From Punica granatum (taxonomy: Eukaryota > Streptophyta > Magnoliopsida > Myrtales > Lythraceae): DNA of 64,000 nt. The DNA lies in NCBI RefSeq assembly GCF_007655135.1, contig NC_045132.1:8308001-8372000 (forward strand). The letters run 5' to 3'. Below, piece after piece: positions 29,076-39,876 of the stretch (within the stretch, counting starts at the first letter, position 1; the number at the start of each line of letters is the position of its first letter). Both the position numbers and the translations under genes were made by a program. The notes beneath the pieces were generated by a model. It was given only the letters and a program-made list of their open reading frames with translations. It was not told the DNA's origin and did no database searches.

Positions 29076-30757
29076 CAGTGTCCCCCCCAACCCCCCTGAA
29101 TAACCAAGGGATATCGTTCCCTCGCATCGATGACTAGGGGTGGCAATTTTTGATACGACACGATAACACGACACGAAACGACACGGAGTTAAACGGGTAT
29201 GGGTTGGGATTTTTTGATAATCGGGTTGAACCCGTTCAACCCGTTCAACCCGATTATACACGATTAAACCTGTTTATTTAGACGTATTCAATCGTGTTTT
29301 GTAATCGTGTAACCCGTTTACCCATTTATCTAACTGAATTTACTAAATTATCCTTTGAGTCTAAGTCTAACCCTAATTTCGAAAGTCTAACCCTAATTTC
29401 GAAACTATCCTTCCTCCAGTGTCCAGAAGACTGCAGTCCTCCTCTTCCTCGGTTCCTCCCATCGGCCTCCATTGTAAACCCTAACTCCATTATTCTCTCA
29501 GATTTCTCGGAACCCCGTCGAGGCTTCGACGATGATCTGCTCAAGCTCAAGCTGTCAAAGAAACGGACCTCTTTTGAATCTCCCTCTCCGCCTTTCTCTT
29601 TTGTTTCTGGTAAGAATCCTACCCATTTTACGCTTCCTTGCCGATCTGCTCTGAAATGGACTCGTCTGCTCTGTTTTGCAATCGTTTTTGCCCGTTTAAT
29701 CGATTTGTCTGCTCTGTTTTGCAACCGTTTCTGTCGTTTGATTGATCTGTCTGCTCTGTTTTGCAACTGTTTATTCTCGTTTTATCGATCTGTTGCCGAC
29801 CCGATTGATCTCTATCTCTCTCGAGGCAGGGATCGATCTCTATGTGTGTACTCTGTTTTGGGCTGTTCCTATCACCCCCTTTCTCTTTCTGTTATCTTTA
29901 AGTGGAAGTTGCTGGAAAGACAATTTTTTTCCAGATGAAAACGTAATGGAATAATATGTAATGGAAAAAAGGAATTCAATGAAAACGTAATGCATTTATA
30001 GAATTGATTCAATAAGCAATGGAATGATTAATTCGTTGTAATTCAGGAAAAAAATGAAGATTAATAATGCATCTCACTCGGTTTTTTTAATCCTATTCTG
30101 ATAGTTCGAAAAACAAGTCTCGACCTCTTCATGCTTTGAGGTTGCTGTGCTTGGGCTTCCATCATCGAGAGTAATTCCAGCTGTTCTGCTTGTTTGCTGA
30201 GGAATTTGGGGAGTAATTACAGAAGGAAAACTTTTTGTTTTACATAAGGAAAAGTTTTTGTTTGCTGAGTAATTCCAACTGCTCTTCTGTTCCACTTTTG
30301 TGATACTGTTTGTCCATGAAGAACCTACACCATGTTTCGCCAAGTGTTTGGCCTCTCTTCACTTTCTTTCTCTGTTATTATGCTAAGTCACACCTTCCTT
30401 TGCAATACTTGTGTGAATATTTTGAATTTTACTGCTGCAATGTGAAGAATGAATCTTCTATTTTTATAATCAGTGCAAGCATATGCGTTTTACCTGTTCT
30501 GACTATATGAATTCAGGTGGTCCGGTATAGAAGGTATCACCAATCTGTGTTTAAGTCTGAATGATTAAAGCACATTTCCAGTATGAGTTATTGGATAATT
30601 TTAGTCTGAGTTTCTCAGTTATTGGATAATTTTAGTCTGAGTTTCCCACTACCCAGCATGCTACGACTTGTTTGACTGCTTTGATTGCTTTTTAATTTAT
30701 AAGTTCTTTTTTCCATTCATGTTAATCAGTTTCTCATTGTCTGTTTTTTTAGGAATA

Positions 30758-33056
30758 ATGACATCAGAAAATAATTTGGAGGTGAACTTGGAATCTTCTG
30801 AGAGGGAAAAACACATGGCCACGGTAAACCAAGATGATGATGTTTTGGAGCTTGATGTAGACGACATCCAAGACACTGCAACAGGAACTCAAGTAGGGAC
30901 ATCAAAAGGCAAGCGAAAAAGAAGGTTGACCTCACCTGTGTGGCAATTTTTTGAAAGGTTAGCAGAAAATTCTATTGATGGTAAAAGCCGCTGCAAGTGT
31001 AAGAAATGTGGCGCTATTTTTATTTGTGATAGTCAGTATGGGACTGGAAATCTGAAAAAACATAGTGAAAAATGCATTCGTAAGGATACACGGGATGTTG
31101 GTCAGCTGCTCATGAACCATGATATGTCTTTGAGAAGTGCAATATTTGATCCCGAACGCTTTCGTGAATTGCTGATTGGTGCCATTATTTTGCATGATCT
31201 GCCTCTTGCCTTTGTGGAGTATGTTGGAATTAGATCTATTTTCTCGTATTTGCGTGAGAATGTGCCTGTTATATCCCGCAATACTGCAAGAGCTGATGTG
31301 TTAAAAGTTTATAAGAAAGAGAAGTCACGGGTCAAGAGCTTGCTTGAGGAAGCTAGTGGTAGGATTTGCTTGACATCTGATTTGTGGACATCGATTACTA
31401 CTGATGGATATCTCTCTTTGACTGCACATTTTATTGATAAAAATTGGATTTTGCAAAAGAGGATTCTGAATTTCTCTCCGATGCCACCTCCACATACTGG
31501 CGTGGCATTGAATAATAAGATTACATCTTTGTTGGCTGAGTGGGGTATTGAGGGAAGATTGTTTTCTATTACTTTGGATAATGCCTCCGCCAATGACACT
31601 TTCGTGGGCTTGTTGAGATCACATTTAAATTTAAAGGATGCACGCTTAGGGAAAGGTGAATTCTTTCATCAACGATGTTGTGCCCATATCATTAATTTAA
31701 TTGTGCAAGATGGACTGAAAGAGATTGATGTTGCGATAGAAAAAGTCCGAGAGAGTGTCAAGTATGTTAAAGGGTCGCAAGTTAGAAAAGAAAAGTTTCT
31801 TGAATGTGTGAAACTCTTCTCTTTGAATTCGAAGAAAGGCTTGAGGCAAGATGTCCCTACTCGTTGGAATTTAACATTTCTTATGCTTGAAAGTGCACTC
31901 TATTATCGTCGTGCATTCTGCCACCTAGAATTGAGTGATTCTAATTATATAAATTGTCCTACCCCATTGGAGTGGCAGAAGATTGAGAAGATAAAGAAGT
32001 TCTTGGGGGTTTTCTTTGAGATTACGAGTTTGTTTTCTGGGATCAAGTATCCAACCGCAAATCTATTCTTTCCTTCCACTTTCAAAGCATATTTGATGTT
32101 GAAGGAGTTTAGTGATGGGACAGATGAAGATTTGGGACCAATGTCGTTAGGGATGCTTATGAAATTTGAAAAATATTGGTTTGAATTTTCAGTAATTTTA
32201 TCAATTGCGGTGATATTGGACCCTAGATACAAACTTGAGTTTGTGGATTGGAGTTACAGAAAGTTGTATGGTAGTCAATCTTCAGAATTTCAGACTGTTC
32301 GAGACAAATTATTCTCATTTTATGAAGAGTATACAGCATGTGATAAGGAGAATCGAACATTTGCATCGAAAGAGAAGGTGGTGCTAGATCTCGATCAAGA
32401 GTCCGAATCCGTAGATATGCTGGAGGTAAAATTTTTAATGATGTTATGTGTTCTTTTGTCAATATTTGTATTTGTTCTCCTCATTTTTGTTTTCATTTTC
32501 TTGTTGTTAGTTGCACTTTGAATACATTTGTCATTGATCTTTCCTTGTTATTTTTTTTTTCTAGGAGTTCGATGATTATGCTGATAATGTGTATTCAGCA
32601 TCAACGAAAAAGTCCGAGCTAGAAAAGTATTTAGATGAGACAAGGAGTGATAGAAAGACGAACTTGGACATTCTTGAGTATTGGAAGATTAACTCCCAAC
32701 GATATCCAACAGTTGCTAGGATGGCTCGTGATGTTTTGAGTATTCCCGTATCCACAGTTGCATCCGAGGCAGCATTCAGCTGTGGAGGTCGTGTTCTTGA
32801 TCAGTATCGGAGTTCTTTGAAGCCCGAACTTGTGGAAGCACTCATGTGCTATCGAGATTGGCTTTATGGATTAGCCGGTAAGATTACTTTTCAGAGCTAA
32901 TTTCTATGGTTCTTTTGTTGAGCTCTCTCTTTTTTGAATATAGATGGTAGTGGAATTTCCGTGGATCAACTCACCGAGGATGTAATGAACCTAAATATTA
33001 GCGACGAGCTATCAACTCAAGGGTCCAATACTGTGGTTAATCGAGGGAGAGATTAA
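30758..33056 (+). CDS. hAT transposase (BED zinc finger, RICESLEEPER-like)
   Basis: This protein would excise and reinsert hAT elements. Coding exons are 30758-32425, 32565-32877 and 32944-33056; phases close to 697 aa. The ATG at 30758 lies just after an intron acceptor (TTTTTTTAG at 30744-30752); an untranslated first exon probably ends at about 29610 (TTTCTG/GTAAGAAT). A BED-type zinc finger spans about 58-108 (W62, C81, C84, H102, C106). The RNase H-like core includes LTSDLWTS (D208) and TLDNASAND (D274), then RCCAHIINLIVQDGL. The C-terminal hATC dimerisation region has LEYWKINSQRYPTVARMARD and PVSTVASEAAFSCGGRVLD. Domesticated plant relatives such as DAYSLEEPER lack flanking termini; here the termini and target duplications are present, so it is an element gene and not a host gene. 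Confidence 0.92.
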
Positions 33057-33316
33057 CTGGGAAGGTATTCCTGAACTTGCTCCCTTTTATAGATTTTTCA
33101 CTTCAAGTGTTTCTCTTTGAAATGGGACTGTTACGAGTGACAAAATGATATCTTGCTGCGAGTCGTTGCCGCTGGTTCTATGCGTACAGCTCTTAGTCCT
33201 GAGGGTGCTTCTTCTTCCACAGCCATTTCCTTTGCCAATTAAACTTTCCCTCAGTCAATGATAGGAGAGAGCAAAGAATGCATACTTATATACCAACAGG
33301 AGATCGGAATCTTTGA

Positions 33317-33342
33317 TTATTATTATTATTATTATTATTATT
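33317..33342. repeat. (ATT)n microsatellite
   Basis: A run of about eight ATT units lies in the 3' non-coding part of the hAT element. Confidence 0.8.
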
Positions 33343-33814
33343 TTAATTGATCGATTAATTCAACATGGATATCCCAGCGGGCCATAATCTCCAAGTGAAG
33401 TAACAAAACTTCAATGGCATTTTTTGGTTGGTGGGGACTTTGATTGACTCTCCACAAAGTGATTTTTATTTGAGGGAACTTCCTCCGTCCGGGGCCGTGG
33501 CTGGACCGTCTACATTTTCCGGGGATGGATGGGTCATAGGTCGGTTTGCTAGCCGCTACTTGGATTGGCTCGTTGTTCAATGTTATCTTATATTCTAGGC
33601 GTGTTTTTAGGCATTGAACAAACTGGAATGTTATTGATTGTTATGGCATTGAACATTTGAACAGGAATGCTGTAAATGTGTTTTTGGGCATTGAACTGGA
33701 ATGTTATTGACTGTTTTAGCATTGAACATGAATGTTAAAGATGTGTTTTTCATTTTTGGGCTTTCACTTTCGGCAATGACCAATGAGGTCGCCTTTGTTT
33801 TTCCTTCTCAGATA

Positions 33815-34240
33815 AACGTGTCCCGTGTCACGTTAACAAGTCGTGTAAACGGGTTGAACGGATAAACGTGTCGTGTTAACGTGTACGAGTAAACAGGTTG
33901 ACGGATAAACGGGCCGTGTTAACGTGTACGAGTACACGGGTTCAACGGATACACGGGTAGGGCTGGCGTGTACGGGTAAACGGGTTGAACGGATAAACGG
34001 GTCGTGTTATCCGGTATCGGTTATAATCGTGTCGTGTATACGTATACCTATTATGACACGTTACGATAAACAGGTTTAATCGTGTCGTGTACGGGTTGAC
34101 ACGGATATAAACGTGTCGTGTACGGGTTTGCAAAATCTGACCTGTTTAATAATCGTGTCGTGTATGGGTTATGACTTTGATGACACGAACCCGTTTAGAC
34201 ACGACACGTATAAACACGACACGACACGAATTGCCAGCCC
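33815..34240. repeat. 3' subterminal repeat cluster of the hAT element
   Basis: Within ~420 bp the words GTGTCGTGT, ACGGGTTGA and GATAAACG recur many times, several as the composite AACGGATAAACGGGTCGTGT with small changes. The left end has a shorter version (29155-29310) that also includes the nested palindromic run GGGTTGAACCCGTTCAACCC. Short repeated subterminal motifs are the known binding sites of hAT transposases, so this cluster is the probable cis-acting end. Confidence 0.7.
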
Positions 34241-35229
34241 TATCGATGACAATGAGTCTTCGATCCGTCACTATTGACGGCCCATGGATATGGAGCATAC
34301 TTTTGCGCACAGCTCTAGCAAGGCCGACCTGGGTTTGGAAAGGGTGACATTATTCATTGATATATACTATTATTAAACCATTTTTATGTTTTGACCCATT
34401 CATCACGAAGCCCGGTAGTATTCTGGCAAGAACTCTCAGCTCTAGAGGATCAATAAACTTACCGATATGGACCTTACTCAAGATCAATGACTAGCCTAAT
34501 TACTAACTGATATATTGGTAAATTTCGGCCTATATAACGACATATAATACTGCAAAAACCCCAAATTGAGATAATGGCCATGAAAGCTCTTAACCCCATC
34601 ACCAAGGCCCAATTGATTTTTCTACACCCGGCATACATCATCTCTATGGGGCGTATAGAAGGAATTCTTGAGGTAACCCTAACACACACTCTTACACAAA
34701 CACTTGTACTACTCTTCTTCTTGCAGGTACAGGGCGGCGGTCGAAGACGGGAGGAGTTGGGGGATTCATCCTTATTTGGCCACACTTTACTTCTTGGAAG
34801 GATTGGAAACGAACAAATCTTACATATAATATGACTAGTGGTCTCAGGAGTTGAGCTGATCGACTAGACTATTTATTTGGCTGGTAATATCTCCCTCAAA
34901 CTTAGCATCGAAGGGCAGAGATTGAGACCCCTTCAGGCCACTGGAGTCGTTCAGGACAGTTGGCAACGGCACTAGAACCACTACCAACCGGAGTCTACCC
35001 GGCCGGGCTCGAGTAGTTACTTTCCATAGTGTAAGCTACAAGTAAGATAACTTTGTATGAGAGAAGAAATAGAGGTGGCTTTGCAGCTATTCATAAAGTT
35101 AAGTGATCATTATAAGGTATCATGCATTCTTCTTTGCCTATATGACCTCAAATTAACCTTCTCTTTTTTTTCGATTTTCCCAACAAAATATCAAAAAATC
35201 CAATAAATTTCGACTGACCTAATTTCAAG

Positions 35230-35350
35230 TTGGGACGGTCGGCCTATTATAGGTAAAACTTCCCCGATTGCGAATTTTTTTCATTAACAAAACTTGAACC
35301 CGAAAATTTATTTGAGAAAAAGAGGTGTTGAGCTACCTGGACCATCCTTC
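35230..35350 (-). repeat. Degenerate tRNA-derived (SINE-like) block
   Basis: On the minus strand the order GGTCCAGGTAGCTCAACACC, an AT-rich segment and CGGGTTCAAGTTTTG parallels the block at 25510-25645. The first part resembles an A box and the second a B box. It is a decayed repeat, not a functional tRNA. Confidence 0.3.
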
Positions 35351-35404
35351 ACGATAAATCAAATTAACATCTTAACATATGAATTGTTGTAGGGTCAGCT
35401 TCTT

Positions 35405-35570
35405 TTTTCGGTTACAAAGGAAGTCTATGAGCCTAACACAATGAAATAGAAAATTTAATAACTAATAAAGGGACATATATAGTCCCACGAATATCAAAAC
35501 TGAAATCACTTGATTACCAGACGAAGATGTGCATCACTGTACTACACCCTCTTTGATTGTGGGATCAACT
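35405..35570. repeat. Dispersed repeat, copy B
   Basis: This shares the ordered blocks TTTTTTCGGTTACA, 'ACAATGAAATAGAAA', 'TTAATAACTAATAAAG' and 'CCCTCTTTGATTG' with 23918-24115 in the same orientation. No coding content or terminal structure was identified. Confidence 0.5.
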
Positions 35571-35772
35571 TTTTATCATACGAATCCCACATCAAATAAG
35601 TTGATTCACCTTCTTTATCACAACATTATAACCAGTCACCGGACAAATACAACCCCACAGCACATCCCTGAATAAACAGAAACCACAAAACAAACGCATA
35701 GGTCAGATAGAAATCTTGTGGCTCTTATGTGCCACATTATCTACACATTTTTGGAAATCAAAGAGAGAGATC

Positions 35773-36264
35773 TCAGCCGAAGCACTGGTCGGCGGGAAGA
35801 GGCCCAGGGATGTAGCCCTTCTCGAAGAATTGCAACCCGAACACAACCAGGATGGCCAGCAAGCACAAGTACGACAGCCCTTCCACGGCCCCGAGCAGCC
35901 CGAAGGGCCCATTCGGGAGGCCAGACCCTGTCCTCGACTTTGTGTAGATGGACCAGCCCACGATCCCCACCACTACGAGGTAGCTCACTCCCTCAAGGGC
36001 CCCAAGGGACCCACCCGGGCCCGGTGGCAGCCCGCAGCCCGTCACCTTGAGGGTGTAGAGGGACCACGCGATCACAGGGGTGGAGATTAGGCCGCCTCCT
36101 ATAGCCACCTTCTCGAGAATGCCAATCTCGGGTTCGCTAGTCTCCTTTGCCATGGCGCGTACCCTGACTGATGGGACCACGATGCGGGTTCCCCTGCTTG
36201 TGACATTGGAACCAGGCCGTTTTAAGAGTGCTAGTCGAGTAGACGCCGGAGATAGGAGGAGCAT
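35773..36264 (-). CDS. Plastid-targeted small membrane protein with internal repeat
   Basis: This is a single-exon gene of 163 aa. The N-terminus (1-37) is rich in Ser, Thr and Arg with no acidic residues and ends RVRAMAK, a typical chloroplast transit peptide with a likely cut near Ala37. Three hydrophobic segments follow (about 53-71, 93-108 and 129-147). Residues 67-96 and 104-133 are a tandem repeat with a 37-residue period: each runs W-S-[LI]-Y-T, a T-G-x-G-L-P-x-G-P turn, then L-G-A-[LV]-E-G-x-S-Y-L. The protein ends PGPLPADQCFG. I believe it is a conserved plant protein of unknown function of the thylakoid or envelope membrane, but I cannot name it. Composition is clearly GC-richer than its surroundings, as expected for a real gene. 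Antisense frames in the same segment are shadows. Confidence 0.8.
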   Translation of the reverse strand: MLLLSPASTRLALLKRPGSNVTSRGTRIVVPSVRVRAMAKETSEPEIGILEKVAIGGGLISTPVIAWSLYTLKVTGCGLPPGPGGSLGALEGVSYLVVVGIVGWSIYTKSRTGSGLPNGPFGLLGAVEGLSYLCLLAILVVFGLQFFEKGYIPGPLPADQCFG

Positions 36265-36329
36265 TCTTGAGCGTCTCGGAAGTAAGGTGGGGGAACTGAA
36301 AATGGCCGACTACGTGCGGCAAAAGTAAA

Positions 36330-37524
36330 GGGAGAGGAGAAGATGGAAGAAAATGTTCAATTTCTTCAACTGGTTTGGGGCCTTGAGATATATTGGACTA
36401 GTTCGGAGTTTTCTCAGACAACTTACCCGAGTTTTTTTTTTAAATGGTCATAAAGGAGGCTCGTAAACTTAATAGAAATTGCAGTAACAGGCTCTAGTAT
36501 TGGTCACGGAGGCCCATTCATTGAGAAATTAATCTTAAAGAAAAATATTATTCGATTTCCTTAGTTATGTAATATGCTCCTTGTATGATTGTATCTTAAA
36601 AGTGTGTAGTGTACCCTCGACTACAAACTACAAATATTCTGATTATAATTTCATCACGCACAGATTCATTTCCTCTTCGCCATTCCCACGATAGACCTTC
36701 TTTTAACTAAACAAAATAACAACTCTGGCTCGATTATTGGGCAATGATTTATATGAAATTGATGATGAGATCGGGCTTAATTTAGTAGACTTACGGACTT
36801 AGGTAATTGTTATACACCCTGAGTTAACTCTATTTTCGAATCCCTTCTAGATCGATGTCACCTCTGCAACAAATAAATAAGTAAACAATTTTGTTTTATA
36901 TTCCCCTCAATATAATTAGGGCACTTTTGGTAGTCCGGATACAGAGATTTTTTAAATCCTTAACATAAGTCTAATGACGACGGGATTGGGATTTTAATAG
37001 AGAAATATAAATATTAAGCACTAATCCTACTTAGGGGTGGGTTTATGAGGATTAGAGTAATATTTCATGCAAAATGATAGAAGTACCCTTACTATTGTCT
37101 TGAATTTACAAAATTTATCACAAAGGGAAGATGGGAGAGGAGTGTTACTGTGGCCATGACGCGGTCCGTAGTAGTTCCTCTCTCTCTACAAACAAATAGA
37201 GAGAAGGGAAGAGAAGATCAAGACTGGTGGTCCAACTCCAACAGTCCCAATTGAGATCGTTGGTAGTCATAGAAATCACTAGCGACCTTAATTAGGGCAA
37301 TGATGGTCAAAGTTGAGTCACTGTAACTCTAATTTCTTTCCTCTTTGATTCGAGTTTGTCTTCCCCAAGCCGATTTTATTTTTGAAATTTTACTTTTAAA
37401 AAGTAGAAAAATCTATCTATATAATACATATATATATATATATATATGAAAGCAAGCCGATTTTATTCTATTTTATTTTTGAAAATTTACTTTTAAAAAG
37501 TAGAAAAATCTATCTATCTATATA

Positions 37525-37562
<38 letters not shown>

Positions 37563-39876
37563 AGCAAGAACAAGCAAGAACATGGAGTGCCTAATCAGAT
37601 GGTCTCTGCTCTGTTATTGAATAAATTTTTTTTTCCATTTTTTAAGCTTTTCAATTTTATAATTTTTTTAATAAAAAGATTTTGTTAAATTTTAAAAGAT
37701 TTTTCGTGATAAAATCTGATTACATAAATTTTTTTCTAATTTTTCTATGAGATATTATAAGTTACCTAATATTTAATAAATCCCAAAATTTTCAATTTTT
37801 TAAATTCAAATATGATTTTGAGTTTTCCTAATGTTTAAATTGAATATTGACATCAACATATTGGAATTTTATGAATTTCTCTAAATTTATCGTTAGATGG
37901 AATTTTCTCTTTTTCTTTTTAATTTTTCTAATTTATATAATAATTATATATACAATAATAATTTTATTTTTAAAAGATATTGATATTTTAAAAAAAATTC
38001 TAACATTTAGAATAATCCTTAAATAAAAACAATCTTTCTTTAATTTTCAAAATATATTTTATACTAAGTTATGAATAAAACAAAATATTTTTTAATTCAA
38101 CATCACTCGTATATAACTAATATAACAAATTTTTATTGACCGTAAATTACAATTTATAACCGTTTAAAACACGTGCATGGTATATAATAATTTTTATTAG
38201 CTTGATATATAATAAAATTGACAAAAGAAAAAATGAATGATGTTCTATTCTATACAACCACGTGCTCCACGATTAGTTTTAAGAATAAAAAGGTCATTTT
38301 AGTTTCATATCCTCTGTCCATTCTCGACATGTACCAAACATGTCCATCAAACCTTGCCTTAAGTGGAGCGAGACGGTAGTTGCGAATCTTTGCCCACCAT
38401 ATCCTGCAACACGAGGAGAAACGAGGCGAGCAACATGCAATATCCACTAGGTGTGGTCCCTTTGCCACTTTGGTGCTCGATTTGAAAAAATTTTCTCTAA
38501 TGTGGAATACATGATTGGAAGTTGTACAGAACAAGTCAGAGCAGTAACACAAGTCGCGCGACTCGTTCCCCCGCCTTACCTGCCATCAAGAAGACTCTTA
38601 CCCTTGTCTCGTTGTTTGAGAACCTTAGACCGTTTCAACTGCACTACCACTTGAGTAGTATGTTTGATCATACAAAAATCTATGAGAGTTCAAATTACAA
38701 CACTCAGAAGAACTATATCTACAAAACAGATCTACAACTTTTCATAGCAGCATGTTGGGTCCAGGTACCTCATACATCTTACAAGACATAGAACCGTTCT
38801 AGCAGGGAGTCGGAAAGAGATTTTGGAACCTGAGCCATGCTCTGTTTCTGGAAGGGAACCGATACTTAAAACATGTAGTAGCGGTTTGGAACAGCCTGCT
38901 CATCTCTGTTTTACATACATTATTAGTTTTCACTTTATTTCTGACTTCTCTTGGAAAATTATAATAGCTTGTTTGAGGATGATCAGATTGATCAGATGGA
39001 AAGCCTTGTTGAGAGACAAAGATTACAAGAGTAAAAGACATCCTACAAGTCTTGCGACCGAAAATACTCCTAATAACTACAAAGAGATTCATTAATCACT
39101 GAAACAATGGTAAAACAGGAATTGATGAGGGTAAAATGAAAAAGGAGACATTGCGATAAGAGTGGAGAGGAATTGCGGATTCAGAGATCGATGGGGAGGA
39201 GTTGGAATAGTTCCGCAAATTAAAGATCAAGAGCGCCAGAGCCAGGACATTAATCTGAAAACCCTAACATAAGTGAAAGAGACTGATTTGGCTTCCACAT
39301 ATCCCACCATTGCTCGTTCTACCAAGCAAAACCTTAAGAGCAAGCACGTTTCTGAGTTGCACAAACTACTGAACTGGAATTTCACTTCAAAGTCGCTCGA
39401 CAATAATTGGAAACACAAAGAACAACCTACCTATTTCCTTGGGAGGAACCATCTCGAAACCAACCATCAAGATCAGTTCAGAGCTCATTTGCTGACTACT
39501 GTTACTACCTACAGCTCATCACAATAAAGAAAAATGCTTGAATTTGGATGTTGTGGATTATATTGCTCCCTTAGTCACATAAAGTAACTCTACCCAGTTC
39601 GGGAGCACCTTCGGATTTAGTTTTCATCAACAAATATCAGGCATCGCTTAAAATAAGCAGGCGAAAAGGTTGCTCCAATTTCTATCCCAGGAAAACAACG
39701 ATATGACAACAAAACCTTACAAAACAATAAGCGGCTAACAAGATAAAAAAAAAGGAGTTTGTGTAAAAGAATGAAGAATTAGACCATTTTTGAACCTGCT
39801 ATGACCTCAGAGGCTGGTGTAAAATTGCCTGGACTAAGGGTGATTTGAAGCACTGAATCCTAGAGAATTCTTCTCA
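36330..39876. other. Intergenic region, AT-rich, with tandem duplication and TA tracts
   Basis: No gene is supported. The segment 37378-37560 is a local tandem duplication: the block GCCGATTTTATTTTTGAAA... TACTTTTAAAAAGTAGAAA ... followed by a (TA)n tract occurs twice (37373-37450 and 37456-37560). The sequence 37600-38230 is extremely AT-rich. Frames at 38250-39095 and 39227-39527 exist on both strands without a recognisable domain; the part nearest 39876 should include the 3' UTR of the DUF1195 gene. Confidence 0.45.
37373..37560. repeat. ~85-bp tandem duplication ending in TA microsatellites
   Basis: Two copies of a block with GCCGATTTTATT, TTTACTTTTAAAAAGTAGAA and AATCTATCTATATAATACAT followed by a (TA)n run. 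The copies differ by a few bases and by microsatellite length, suggesting a fairly recent local duplication. Confidence 0.75.

Larger units (their letters stand above)
23346..29126. other. AT-rich intergenic DNA with repeat fragments
   Basis: No gene is supported in this 5.8 kb. It holds (TA)n tracts near 25182-25208 and 26728-26752, a MITE-like block at 25702-25990, degenerate tRNA-derived blocks near 25060-25160 and 25510-25645, a dispersed repeat at 23918-24115, GC-rich blocks with CCCAATTGGGG at 27320-27540, and an inverted-repeat element at 28310-29075. A minus-strand open region at 27719-28080 shows some coding-like structure but no known domain. Confidence 0.5.
29135..34242 (+). mobile_element. 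Complete hAT transposon (5108 bp)
   Basis: The termini are TAGGGGTGGCAATTTTT on the left and, reversed, TAGGGCTGGCAATTCGTG on the right. Identical 8-bp flanks TCGATGAC (29127-29134 and 34243-34250) show a clean hAT insertion. Subterminal regions carry many copies of CACGACACG and its reverse CGTGTCGTG, plus AACCCGTT/AACGGGTT words, densest at 33815-34240. Between them lies one plus-strand gene with an untranslated leader, a long first intron and three coding exons encoding an uninterrupted transposase. Everything needed for self-mobility appears present. Confidence 0.92.
34251..35640. other. Intergenic region, no gene recognised
   Basis: The first bases continue the sequence interrupted by the hAT insertion. 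Open frames at 34474-34834 are short and overlap on opposite strands without recognisable domains. A degenerate tRNA-derived block (minus, about 35230-35350, with GGGTTCAAGTTTTG) and dispersed repeat copy B (35405-35570) occupy the right part. Confidence 0.4.

Noticed and set aside
29294..29938. 214-codon plus-strand frame in the hAT element
   Set aside because: It spans the untranslated leader and first intron of the transposase gene (donor GTAAGAAT near 29611) and is composed of low-complexity CTG/TTT-rich repeats.
30758..33056. Domesticated hAT-derived host gene (DAYSLEEPER-like)
   Set aside because: The gene is enclosed by matching termini and a perfect 8-bp target duplication, so it is a transposon gene in place.
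35716..36090. Plus-strand frames over the plastid protein gene
   Set aside because: They are antisense shadows; the minus-strand frame has a transit peptide, membrane segments and a conserved-looking repeat.
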